From Amia ocellicauda (taxonomy: Eukaryota > Chordata > Actinopteri > Amiiformes > Amiidae): a stretch of 64,000 nt of DNA. The notes below the pieces were generated by a model. That model searched no databases. It was given only the letters and a program-made list of their open reading frames with translations, and was not told the DNA's origin. The stretch spans positions 24,114,917 to 24,178,916 of the forward strand of contig NC_089863.1 in assembly GCF_036373705.1 (NCBI RefSeq). The letters are read 5' to 3'. Every line of letters starts with the position of its first letter. The first letter of the stretch is position 1. Shown here in pieces: positions 1-13,225 of this stretch. Made by a program: the position numbers and the translations under genes.

Positions 1-160
1 AGGGGGGCTGAGGGAGAGAGAGATGGGGGGGATGGGATAGAAGAGAGAAAGAAAGAGAAAGATTGAAAATATATATATTTTTTTTACTTGTATCCCTCTC
101 TCTCCCCTCTCTTGCTCTCTCCCCCCTCTCTCCCCCCCTCTCCCTCATTCGCTCTCTCAC

Positions 161-282
161 CTCTGATGAAGTCCAGGCCGTTCAGCAGTTTCAGCTCCCG
201 CGACACGTCCAGCTGGAAGTGACGGAATGAGGGATCAGCGGAGAGAGAGAAGCACTGCAGGGACTCGATCGCCCTCACTAGC
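161..282 (-). CDS. trim46: TRIM46 exon 8 (COS-box region), last exon in the window
   Basis: 122 bases, phase 2 in and phase 0-plus-one out. It encodes [20 protein letters not shown] followed by [20 protein letters not shown], which corresponds to the COS-box segment before the FN3 domain. The donor is GTGAGA at the complement of 155-160. The rest of the gene lies left of position 1. Confidence 0.94.
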
Positions 283-3200
283 CTGAGAGAGAGAGGGAAA
301 GAGATTGCAACATTAGTATCGCAAATAGTGTGCGTGTGAGTGTGTGCGTGTGCGTGTGTGTGGGTGTGTCTGTGTGTGGGTGTGTGCACGTGTGTCTCTG
401 TGCGATCCCGTCTTTTCATCACACACTTCTCATCATCAGCGACAATTCGTCAGCCATTTGCATATTCACTTACAAATTACATACGCACTGTCACTTTTGA
501 GTTCGATCGAATATTGCTTAATATCCTACGATTCCAAAACAGACTTTTATTAAATGTTTTTCAGCGGTTTTCATTTGTTATTAGTTTGCTTGGTTTTGTT
601 CTCAAAAAGAAATGCATTTCTATATTTGTTTATTTTGTTGGTATTATTAAGTTTGCTGCTCACCGCGCATTCCAAAAACTTGCATATCAGGACATTAGTC
701 TGGTGATCGACAGATTAGGCAAGTCGTTTTTATATCAGCTTGTAGTCAGTGGCTTCTACAGTAGTTTATATTTTCAGCGCACCCGTCCCGTTGTTCTTCC
801 TTTCATGGCTCAGTGGTCCATTCCTTGAAACGCTCCATCTTTATTTTAGCAAACGTCACTTGTAATCCATCCGTACAATCCGTAATTCATTGTGATGTAT
901 TCGTAGAAAACATAAATAAACATATAAATAAAGATAAGGGGAGTAGGAGAAGGAGGAGCAGGGTAGAGTTTTAGAGTAGGTGACAAGAGGTTGAAAACTG
1001 TGTAGCTTCCACTACCGCTAGGACTGCCCTGTCCCACTTCGCCCCATTACTTCCTCATATGGGCTTGGCTTCCCAATCTCTAAATTATTATCTGGACACT
1101 AGCTACTAATCAAAATATGGGAAGCAAAAGCCCATCAAACTATATTTCACAACAAAATATATACACACAATTATTTTTGAACATAATTCAAAAGGCACTT
1201 GTCTCCTACACAGCTGATACATTCTTGCATCTGCACTTTGCTACAGTTGCCTTGTATGTAAATTACGATCTTGTATCCTACCAACCCAGTGTTTTTGTTA
1301 AACATTTTTTAATGTTATTGTCTGCTCGTTTTATGTGACCTATTTATGAATTGTATTCTATTGTGTGAATAAGCGTCAATAATCTTCCTTTAGCCGAAGG
1401 GGACCTGTGTGGGGTGGTTTCAGTATTTGTTAAATACTCCATTTCCCTTATACACAACTAGGAATAAGGGTGGCGTAGTCTATTTAGAGTCTGGGATATT
1501 AGATCAGATCACACAGTCTGGTATAATTTGACTGAGTCTTGGCACGGGTTGCATTTGGCTTTCAAGTCAGTGACCGGGTTTTATTTATGGAGGGTAATTT
1601 GGGCCAAAATTAATAAATACATAAATACATAAAATACTAAATAAAATAAAAAATGTGAAATAAATACATTAAAAGCATAAGCAAATTGGTGATGAAATGT
1701 CCATGATGAAACATTATTGCAAGGAGTGTGTGTGTGTGACTGTGCGTGTTAGTGTGCATGTGTGTGTGAGGAGGGTCGGACTGGCCGTTGGGAGAATTGG
1801 CCTGAATACCATACAACCGTTGTACTGGAGTGAGCCCGGTGAAAACTTGTGCATTTGTACATCCGTTTTACAGACTTGGTGCTTGGTGCTTGGTGCTCGC
1901 ATGAGAAAGGTACCATGCAATGTCCCTGTCACGGCTATCCCTGCCAGAAATCAGACATCAGTTCATTCTGATTTTATCCATGAGAACTGAATGAGGATTG
2001 GCTCTCATTCCTGTCCTGCTATTGGCTGCTGGAATCACCTTCTGTTTTAAATGTTTTTGGCAGACTCTGCTACATCATTAGACTGCTAGCGGGTAGACGA
2101 AGATTATGAACTGCCGTTTTAGACTAAAGTAGTTATTTATATACATGTGTAATCATGCTAAAATCACTAGCATGATTATACACACCAACATACACTTTGT
2201 ATATTATCCTTCATTAAACTACATCGAGTATTACTGCTTTAAAAAAATAAACAGCGATTAGCTCTCATCTGGGGATCGGCACATCCAAAGTTTCTCTGAT
2301 GAATTATATTTTTGACTTGCTTCGGATGGAAGCTTTCAACCAGAGCTTTTAACAAGACACACAAGCTTGCGGCTTGCAATATTTTCTGCAGGTCTTTTGG
2401 AAAGTAACCGATACCTAATGTTGTGAACTGTTTATTCTGTGTGTTTAGCATGATTGTAAATGTCTGTGTGCAGTCTGCATGTTCTCCCTGTGGTTTCTCC
2501 CGTTCCTCCGTTTTCCTCCCACTGTCCAAAGCCGCAGGACAATGTAAATGGTGTGCAATACTGAATCAGATATTAACACCATATTCACAATATGTGTATG
2601 TGTGTGTATCGTGTAGTGTGTGTGTACATACACACGTCTGTATCTGTAACTATTTATCGTTATAGTATGATGCGTTGTCCTGACAGGGATATTGTAACGC
2701 ATCTTGTCCTGACAGGGATATTGTCGCCCACTTTGTCCTGACAGGGATACTGTTATATTTTTGTGCTATGCCTTAAGTGTTTCTGTAATCTGTTTATTTG
2801 GTCCAACTCATAAAAAAATGCAATCTCTTTAATTAAATTATTGGTGGACACCAATGAGCAAACAATGGTTCCAATGGGTCTTATGTTTCTAATTTTAACT
2901 TTACTCTGACTTAGATGTCACATGGGTTTTTAAAAATAATGTATATATTAATTTATATATTATTTATATAGTGAATGGTGTGTGAATTTGTATTTGGGAA
3001 ATGTACACAGTCGTGGGCCGGTCTGCATTTCAAAGTCCCGGGCCATTTTTCAGTGCCAGTCCGACCCTGTGTGTCAGTGTGCGTGTGCGTGCGTGTGTCA
3101 GTGTGTGTGCCAGTGTGTGTGTTTCTTGCGTGTGTGTTTGTGTGCATGTCAGTGTGCGTGTGTCTGTGTGCATGTGTGTCAGTGTGTTTGCGTGTCAGTG

Positions 3201-6200
3201 TGTCTGTGTGTGTGTGTTTCTTGCGTGTGTGTGTGTGTGTTGTATGTGAGTGTGTGTGTGTGTGTGTTGTGCATCAGTGTGCATGTGTGTGTCAGTGTGT
3301 GTGTGTGTGTTGTGTGTGAGTGTGTTGTGTGTGAGTGTGTGTGTGTGTTGTATGTGAGTGTGTGTGTGTGTGTTGTGTGTCAGTGTGTGTGCATGTGTGT
3401 ACCTGTTGTGTGTCAGCCGCGCTGCCTGTATGAAGCAGGCCTGGTCCGTCTCCTTCAGCAGCTCCTGAGAGAAGGCCAGCAGCCCGGCGTTGTCCAGCAG
3501 GGCCCGCCGCTCGGCCAGCTGTGTGGTCAGCGCCTCGGCCCGCCCCCCCCGCGCCACCTCCAGTGCCTGCAGCAGCGCATCCTGCCTATTGGCCAGCGCA
3601 GCGCCCAGCTCCCTCACCGACTGGCATAGCTGCTCCCGCGCTGCTCCACTGTTCACCTGAGGGAGGAGGGAGAGGGAAGGAGGCAGGTTAAGAGTCCATT
3701 CCTTAGACACACACACACTGACACTCACACACACTGACACTCACACACACACACATACACACTCACTCTCACACACACTCACTCTCACACACAGTCAGTC
3801 TCTCACCTCTATCTGAGTGACTGCGGTCTCTAGCTGCGTGATCTGCGACTGCACCGTCTCCTGGTTGGCCAGAACGTAGCTGATGCCCTTGCTTATCTTG
3901 TCCTGCGGGGGTCGAGAGGTCAGAAGATCAGTGGATTGCACACAGCATTTGCTCTACGAGGACTAATGAATTCCTCCAAGCCCACAGCGATATCAGCCAA
4001 GAAGCTGACCTGCAAATCCCTCGTCGTCGTGAAATGTTTGGTCCCACTTGTGACTGGATTTGTCTCGTACAACGACATTCTTCGAGGTTTACCTTTGACT
4101 CACGATGCCCACATAGTACCCCTTGCCAGCAATATCTGGACAAATCATTTTCCGAAAACAGACAAGCTGATTTACAGATTTACAATGGTCTATCATAATG
4201 GGGATTTATGCCAGAGATGGACAAAATTAAATAACACACGTGCGGACCGTTCTGCATGTTTCCCCCAAAGTTCTTGTACGTATTCTCAGTGCCTTTATTT
4301 ACACTGTCATTAATTATTACCCCCATTATCCTCCACCCCTATTTTATTTATTTGTTCTCATTTTTCTGAAAGGACTTTTGATTCAAATTGTTTCAAAAGT
4401 AGTTCCTTATGTAGTATTTTCACATTTCTAGCTTGTTGCTGTCAGTGTATACAACTGACGTACAGACGGGTGACAAATTAAAAGAAAAAACAACATAAAG
4501 TGTCTCAGTAAGGTGTTGGGCACCATCTATTGCCATCTTGATCCAAAATCGAGGTCAACTGGGCTGCTCAGCATTTGTACGCATGCCACAGAGCATGATG
4601 GGATGTTAATTACTTAATTGTATCATGCAGTGCACCTGTTTGAGACATCTGCATTCGTTATGTTCCTCCACTCATTTATTCAGGTTTTTCCTTTAATTTG
4701 TCACCCATCTGTATAACTAGTTATACACTATGCTGCCTTTGCAAGGAGGAATATAATTATAATGAAAATGTATAATCTATTTGTTGTTTCAAATCATCAA
4801 AACTGTTGAACTCATTTTTATTTCTGCTAACTAGCCACCCTACTATAGCCACTAGCCTGTGAACCTGTCTGCTCTTGCTGCATGGTTCTCTCAACCTGCT
4901 CTTCCTCTCGCTTGTTTTACCTTCTTTACTTTAGACTTTGGGAAGAATTTCCAAGATACTATCAAAAAGTTCAAGGCTGGACCAAAAACATTCAAGGCTA
5001 CGCTGTACCCACCTTCAGTGCCTGGTAGGCTGTGGCCACGGGGGTGACCTTGTGGCCGGTGTGGGCACGGCGAAGTTTGCACAGCGGACAGAGCAGGCGC
5101 TGGCACGAGCGGCAGAAGAACTGCAGCCGCTCCTGATCATGCTCTGGACACGACAGCACCTGAGAGAAAGAGAGAGAGGAGAGAAGGAGAGAAAAGGTAG
5201 ATGGACATTTTTTTCATCCCAATACACACTCACACACACACAACCCCACCCAGCCCCCCAAGTGCTGGCCGCTTACCTTGGGCCGGAAGGACAGGGTGGG
5301 GGCCACGTGCTCGTGCTGGGCACGGGGGGTGCCCCAGGGGTGGTACAGCTTGAAGCACTCATTGCAGAAGCTGGCCCTGCAGTCGGTGCAGCCCTTGGTC
5401 GCCTCCAGTTGGCCGGGAGCTTTACAGAACTGACACATCACTGCCCCCACGCCCAGACTAACAGAGTGGCGGTACCTGAGAGAGAGAAACAGGTGAGGAG
5501 GAGGTACATTGAATATTGCACTGTGCTGCACTGTACCACACTGTCACTGTCATTGTACTGTACTGTACCACACTGTCACTGCACTGCACTGTACCACACT
5601 GTCACTGTACTGTACTGTAACACACTCTCACTGCACCACACTGTCACTGCACTGTACTATACTGTACCACACTGTCACTGTACTGTACTGTACTGTACCA
5701 CACTGTCACTGTATTGTACTGTACCACACTGTCACTGCACTACCACACTCTCACTGTATTGTACTGTGCTGTACCACACTGTCACTTTACTGTACTGTAA
5801 CACACTCTCACTGCACCACACTGTCACTGCACTGTACTGTACCACACTGTCACTGTATTGTACTGTACCACACTGTCACTGCACTGTACCACACTCTCAC
5901 TGTATTGTACTGTGCTGTACCACACTGTCACTTTACTGTACTGTAACACACTCTCACTGCACCACACTGTCACTGCACTGTACTGTACCACACTGTCACT
6001 GCACTGTACCACACTGTCACTGTATTGTACTGTGCTGTACCACACTGTCACTGTACTGCACTGTACCACACTGTCACTGTATTGTACTGTACCACACTGT
6101 CACTGTACTGCACTGTACCACACTGTCACTGCACTGTACTATACTGTACCACACTGTCACTGCACTGCACTGTACCACACTGTCACTGTATTGTACTGTA

Positions 6201-9200
6201 CTGTACCACACTGTCACTGCACTGTACCACACTGTCACTGCACTGTACTGTACCACACTGTCACTGTATTGTACTGTACCACACTGTCACTGCACTGCAC
6301 TGTACCACACTGTCACTGCACTGTACTGTACCACACTGTCACTGCACTGCACTGTACCACACTGTCACTGCACTGTACCACACTGTCACTGTACTGTGCT
6401 GTACCACACTCTCACTGCACTGTACTGTGCTGTACCACACTCTCACTGCACTGTACCACACTCTCACTGTATTGTACTGTACTGTACCACACTCTCACTG
6501 CACTGTACCACACTCTCACTGTATTGTACTGTACTGTACCACACTCTCACTGCACTGTACTATACTGTACCACACTGTCACTACACTGTACTATACTGTA
6601 CCACACTGTCACTGCACTGTACTATGCAGAACCACACTGTCACTGCACTGTACTGTACCACACTGTCACTGTATTGTACTGTACCACACTGTCACTGTAT
6701 TGTACTGTACCACACTGTCACTGCACTGTACCACACTCTCACTGTATTGTACTGTGCTGTACCACACTGTCACTGTACTACACTACCACTTTACTGTACC
6801 ACACTGTCACTGTACTGCACTGTGCTGTACAACACTGTCACTGTATTGTACTGTGCTGTACCACACTGTCACTTTACTGTACTATACTGTACCACACTGT
6901 CACTGTATTGTACTGTGCTGTACCACACTGTCACTTTACTGTACTATACTGTACCACACTGTCACTGTATTGTACTGTGCTGTACCACACTGTCACTGTA
7001 TTGTACTGTGCTGTACCACACTGTCACTGTATTGTACTGTGCTCTACCACACTGTCACTTTACTGTACTATACTGTACCACACTGTCACTGTATTGTACT
7101 GTGCTGTACCACACTCTCACTGTATTGTACTGTGCTGTACCACACTGTCACTGTACTGTACTGTACCACACTGTCACTGCACCACACTGTCACTGCACTG
7201 TACTATACTGTACCACACTGTCACTGCACTGTACTATACTGTACCACACTGTCACTGTACTGTACTACACTGTACCACACTGTCACTGTATTGTACTGTA
7301 CCACACTGTCACTGCACTGTACCACACTCTCACTGTATTGTACTGTGCTGTACCACACTGTCACTTTACTGTACTGTAACACACTCTCACTGCACCACAC
7401 TGTCACTGCACTGTACTGTACTGTACCACACTGTCACTGTACTGTACTGTACCACACTGTCACTGCACTGCACTGTACCACACTGTCACTGTATTGTACT
7501 GTAATGTACCACACTGTCACTGCACTGTACCACACTGTCACTGCACTGTACCACACTCTCACTGTATTGTACTGTGCTGTACCACACTGTCACTGTACTG
7601 CACTGTACCACACTGTCACTGTATTGTACTGTACCACACTGTCACTGTACTGCACTGTACCACACTGTCACTGCACTGTACTATACTGTACCACACTGTC
7701 ACTGCACTGCACTGTACCACACTGTCACTGTATTGTACTGTACTGTACCACACTGTCACTGTACTGTACCACACTGTCACTGTATTGTACTGTACCAAAC
7801 TGTCACTGCACTGCACTGTACCACACTGTCACTGCACTGTACTGTACCACACTGTCACTGCACTGCACTGTACCACACTGTCACTGTACTGTGCTGTACC
7901 ACACTCTCACTGCACTGTACCACACTCTCACTGTATTGTACTGTACTGTACCACACTCTCACTGTATTGTACTGTACTGTACCACACTCTCACTGCACTG
8001 TACTATACTGTACCACACTGTCACTACACTGTACTATACTGTACCACACTGTCACTGCACTGTACTATGCAGAACCACACTGTCACTGCACTGTACTGTA
8101 CCACACTGTCACTGTATTGTACTGTACCACACTGTCACTGTATTGTACTGTACCACACTGTCACTGCACTGTACCACACTCTCACTGTATTGTACTGTGC
8201 TGTACCACACTGTCACTGTACTACACTACCACTTTACTGTACCACACTGTCACTGTACTGCACTGTGCTGTACAACACTGTCACTGTATTGTACTGTGCT
8301 GTACCACACTGTCACTTTACTGTACTATACTGTACCACACTGTCACTGTATTGTACTGTGCTGTACCACACTGTCACTGTATTGTACTGTGCTCTACCAC
8401 ACTGTCACTTTATTGTACTATACTGTACCACACTGTCACTGTATTGTACTGTGCTCTACCACACTGTCACTTTACTGTACTGTACCACACTGTCACTGTA
8501 CTGTACTGTACCACTGTCACTGCACCACACTGTCACTGCACTGTACTATACTGTACCACACTGTCACTGCACTGTACTATGCAGAACCACACTGTCACTG
8601 CACTGTACTGTACCACACTGTCACTGTATTGTACTGTACCACACTGTCACTGCACTGTACCACACTCTCACTGTATTGTACTGTGCTGTACAACACTGTC
8701 ACTGTATTGTACTGTGCTGTACCACACTGTCACTTTACTGTACTATACTGTACCACACTGTCACTGTATTGTACTGTGCTGTACCACACTGTCACTGTAT
8801 TGTACTGTGCTGTACCACACTGTCACTTTACTGTACTATACTGTACCACACTGTCACTGTATTGTACTGTGCTGTACCACACTCTCACTGTATTGTACCA
8901 CACTGTCACTGCACTGTACCACACTGTCACTGTATTGTACTGTACCACACTGTCACTGCACTGCACCACACTGTCACTGTATTGTACTGTACTGTACCAC
9001 ACTGTCACTGCACTGCACTGTACCACACTGTCACTGTACTGTACTATACCACACTCTCACTGCACCACACTGTCACTGTATTGTACTGTACTGTACCACA
9101 CTGTCACTGCACTGTACCACACTCTCACTGTATTGTACTGTGCTGTACCACACTCTCACTGCACTGTACTATACTGTACCACACTGTCACTGCACCACAC

Positions 9201-12200
9201 TGTCACTGCACTGTACTATACTGTACCACACTGTCACTGCACTATACTATGCAGAACCACACTGTCACTGTACTGTACTGTACCACACTGTCACTGCACT
9301 GTACCACACTGTCACTGTATTGTACTGTACCACACTGTCACTGCACTGCACTGTACCACACTGTCACTGCACTGTACTGTACCACACTGTCACTGTACTG
9401 TACTGTACCACACTGTCACTGCACTGCACTGTACCACACTGTCACTGCACTGTACTGTGCTGTACCACACTCTCACTGCACTGTACTGTGCTGTACCACA
9501 CTCTCACTGCACTGTACCACACTGTCACTGCACTGCACCACACTCTCACTGTATTGTACTGTACTGTACCACACTCTCACTGCACTGTACCACACTCTCA
9601 CTGTATTGTACTGTACTGTACCACACTCTCACTGCACTGTACTATACTGTACCACACTGTCACTGCACTGTACTATGCAGAACCACACTGTCACTGCACT
9701 GTACCACACTCTCACTGTATTGTACTGTGCTGTACCACACTGTCACTGTACCACACTGTCACTGTACTACACTACCACTTTACTGTACCACACTGTCACT
9801 GTACTGCACTGTGCTGTACAACACTGTCACTGTATTGTACTGTGCTGTACCACACTGTCACTTTACTGTACTATACTGTACCACACTGTCACTGTATTGT
9901 ACTGTGCTGTACCACACTGTCACTGTATTGTACTGTGCTCTACCACACTGTCACTTTATTGTACTATACTGTACCACACTGTCACTGTATTGTACTGTGC
10001 TGTACCACACTCTCACTGTATTGTACTGTGCTGTACCACACTGTCACTTTACTGTACTGTACCACACTGTCACTGCACCACACTGTCACTGTACTGTACT
10101 GTACCACACTGTCACTGCACCACACTGTCACTGTACTGTACTGTACCACTGTCACTGCACCACACTGTCACTGCACTGTACTATACTGTACCACACTGTC
10201 ACTGCACTGTACTATGCAGAACCACACTGTCACTGCACTGTACTGTACCACACTGTCACTGTATTGTACTGTACCACACTGTCACTGCACTGTACCACAC
10301 TCTCACTGTATTGTACTGTGCTGTACAACACTGTCACTGTATTGTACTGTGCTGTACCACACTGTCACTTTACTGTACTATACTGTACCACACTGTCACT
10401 GTATTGTACTGTGCTGTACCACACTGTCACTGTATTGTACTGTGCTGTACCACACTGTCACTTTACTGTACTATACTGTACCACACTGTCACTGTATTGT
10501 ACTGTGCTGCACCACACTCTCACTGTATTGTACTGTAACACACTCTCACTGCACCACACTGTCACTGTATTGTACTGTACTGTACCACACTGTCACTGCA
10601 CTGTACCACACTGTCACTGTACTGTACCACACTGTCACTGTATTGTACTGTACTGTACCACACTGTCACTGCACTGCACCACACTGTCACTGTATTGTAC
10701 TGTACTGTACCACACTGTCACTGCACTGCACTGTACCACACTGTCACTGTACTGTACTATACCACACTCTCACTGCACCACACTGTCACTGTATTGTACT
10801 GTACCACACTGTCACTGCACCACACTCTCACTGTATTGTACTGTGCTGTACCACACTCTCACTGCACTGTACTATACTGTACCACACTGTCACTGCACCA
10901 CACTGTCACTGCACTGTACTATGCTGTACCACACTGTCACTGCACTATACTATGCAGAACCACACTGTCACTGTACTGTACTGTACCACACTGTCACTGC
11001 ACTATACTATGCAGAACCACACTGTCACTGTACTGTACTATGCAGAACCACACTGTCACTGCACTGTACTACACGGTCACTGCACTATACTATACTGTAC
11101 TACACTGTCACTGCACTGTACTGTACCACACTGTCACTGCACTGCACCACACTGTCACTGTACTACACTGTACCACACTGTCACTGCACTGCACCACACT
11201 GTCACTGTACTGTACTGTACCACACTGTCACTGCACTGTACTATGCAGAACCACACTGTCACTGCACTGTACTACACGGTCACTGCACTATACTATACTG
11301 TACTACACTGTCACTGCACTGTACTGTACCACACTGTCACTGCACTGCACCACACTGTCACTGTACTACACTGTACCACACTGTCACTGCACTGCACCAC
11401 ACTGTCACTGTACTGTACTGTACCACACTGTCACTGCACTGTACTATGCAGAACCACACTGTCACTGTACTGTACAGTTCAGTCCAGTCCAGTGGTTGTA
11501 CCTCTCGACGATGCGCTCCAGGGTGAGGTTGCGCAGGCAGTCGGCCAGGCCACGCTCTCCCAGCTCCACGTCCCTCTGGCAGGAGGGGCAGGGGAACAGC
11601 ATGGCTGGGGGGGGGCCGTCACGTCGCCGCCGCCCGGGGTATGTCCCATAGCCTGGAGAGAGAGCGAGAGAGATAGAGAGAGACATAGAGATAGGGCAGT
11701 CAGTCAGTCAGTCAGTCAGTCAGTGTGTCAGTCAATCAATGTGTCAGTCAGTCAATCAGTCAGTCAGTGTGTCGGCGGTTGCCCCTGGTTACCTGAGCGC
11801 ACCACTCTGTCCAGCCTCTCTGTCTTGGGGGGGGGTCGGCGTGCCTGGCGGGGGCTGCGTGTGTTGGGCGTAGAGGCGGGGGAGTGTGGCTCGGGGGGGG
11901 GATCGGGCACAGGGTACCCGCTCTGCACCAGCACCTCGGTGGCACACAGCAGGCACACGCTGTGCTGGCAGGGCAGAACCACTGGCTGGCGCACCATCTC
12001 CTTACACACTGGACACTGCAGCTCCCTCTCCATGCTCTTCATATTGGACTGAGAGGGGGGGAGAGAGTGTAAACTTTTAGATACACTGACAGATAGATAG
12101 ATACACTGACTGACTGACTGGCTGACACACTGACTGACTGACTGACTGACTGACACACTGAATGGTTGTCTGACACACAGACAAACTGACACACTGACTG

Positions 12201-12540
12201 ACTGACTGACTGACTGACAGATTGGAAGACAGAGATCAAAGTGTTTTGTTCCCTCTCTTTTGTACTTCATGAATAATTGACACCCGTCTCTGATGAATTA
12301 ATAATTAACGAGTCTGTCTAACCAAGCGTGTTCAATCCATCACCGTGTCACAGATTCACTTGGTAACTCAGTTACCCACGGCAATGTGGTGAGAGACCTT
12401 AATAAGCATGTAGACACATTTCCCTTCATTAGCTGCTCATTGATTACTGTGTTTACCTATTGATTGATTGATTGATTGGACTGATAAGAAGGAATTATCA
12501 TTTCAAATTCCATCAAGAATTGTGCTATTTTTACTCTCCC

Positions 12541-12577
<37 letters not shown>

Positions 12578-12927
12578 TAAAATAAGTGCTATTATATAGC
12601 ACCCTGTAGTGTTAAGCAAAGGAAGGGAGGAGAGAGGGGCATAGAGAGAATGGAGGGAGAGGAGGGTGGGAGAAGAGAGACAGGGAGAGAGGAGAGGGAA
12701 AGGAAAAGAGAAAAAGGAGGGAGAAGAGAGTGGGACAGAGGGAGGGGATGAGGGCAGGTTCAGGGAAATGTTGATCTCAGGGTTGTTGATGCAGCCCCCA
12801 GTGTGTCTGCTCGGCAGGTTTAATTTAATTAACCTGATTAACGAGGACAGGCTAATTTGCTGAAGAACCATCGATCGCACTGCAATGGAGTAGACTTGTA
12901 ACAGTAAAGTAGAATATTCAACATTAC

Positions 12928-12967
<40 letters not shown>

Positions 12968-12996
12968 GAAAAGTAATTAAACACAGTACCATATAC

Positions 12997-13059
<63 letters not shown>

Positions 13060-13179
13060 GCTAGACTCCAAACAAATATGTATGCTGTTATGAATACGAA
13101 TATAGACACACACAAACACACATACTCACCCGGTCTCTGTCAGTTCAGTATAGTCAGTCAGGCCGCACACAATTCAATT

Positions 13180-13225
<46 letters not shown>

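Larger units (their letters stand above)
283..3402 (-). other. TRIM46 intron 7
   Basis: 3.1 kb of AT-rich, mostly non-repetitive intron. It holds a short perfect palindrome (2147-2183), a three-copy 32-bp repeat with TGTCCTGACAGGGATA (about 2671-2752) and a TG-rich stretch at 3060-3400. I see no coding exon in it. Confidence 0.7.

Noticed and set aside
1-160. FN3 or SPRY exon of TRIM46 at the left edge
   Set aside because: The sequence is CT/GA low complexity with no acceptor-donor pair around a coding stretch.
340-828. 162-codon plus-strand frame overlapping TRIM46 exon 8 side
   Set aside because: It begins in TG-repeat sequence, continues through AT-rich intron and matches no family I recognise.
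3936-4313. 125-codon plus-strand frame in TRIM46 intron 5
   Set aside because: It has no recognisable domain, is antisense to TRIM46 and shows no splice or homology support. It is most likely chance.
4938-12052. Plus-strand open frames of up to about 1,800 codons rich in His, Cys, Thr, Val and Leu
   Set aside because: They consist of the TRIM46 intron-3 minisatellite read through. Several frames are open at once, the composition is purely periodic, and the ends run antisense into TRIM46 exons. No domain or conserved start is present.
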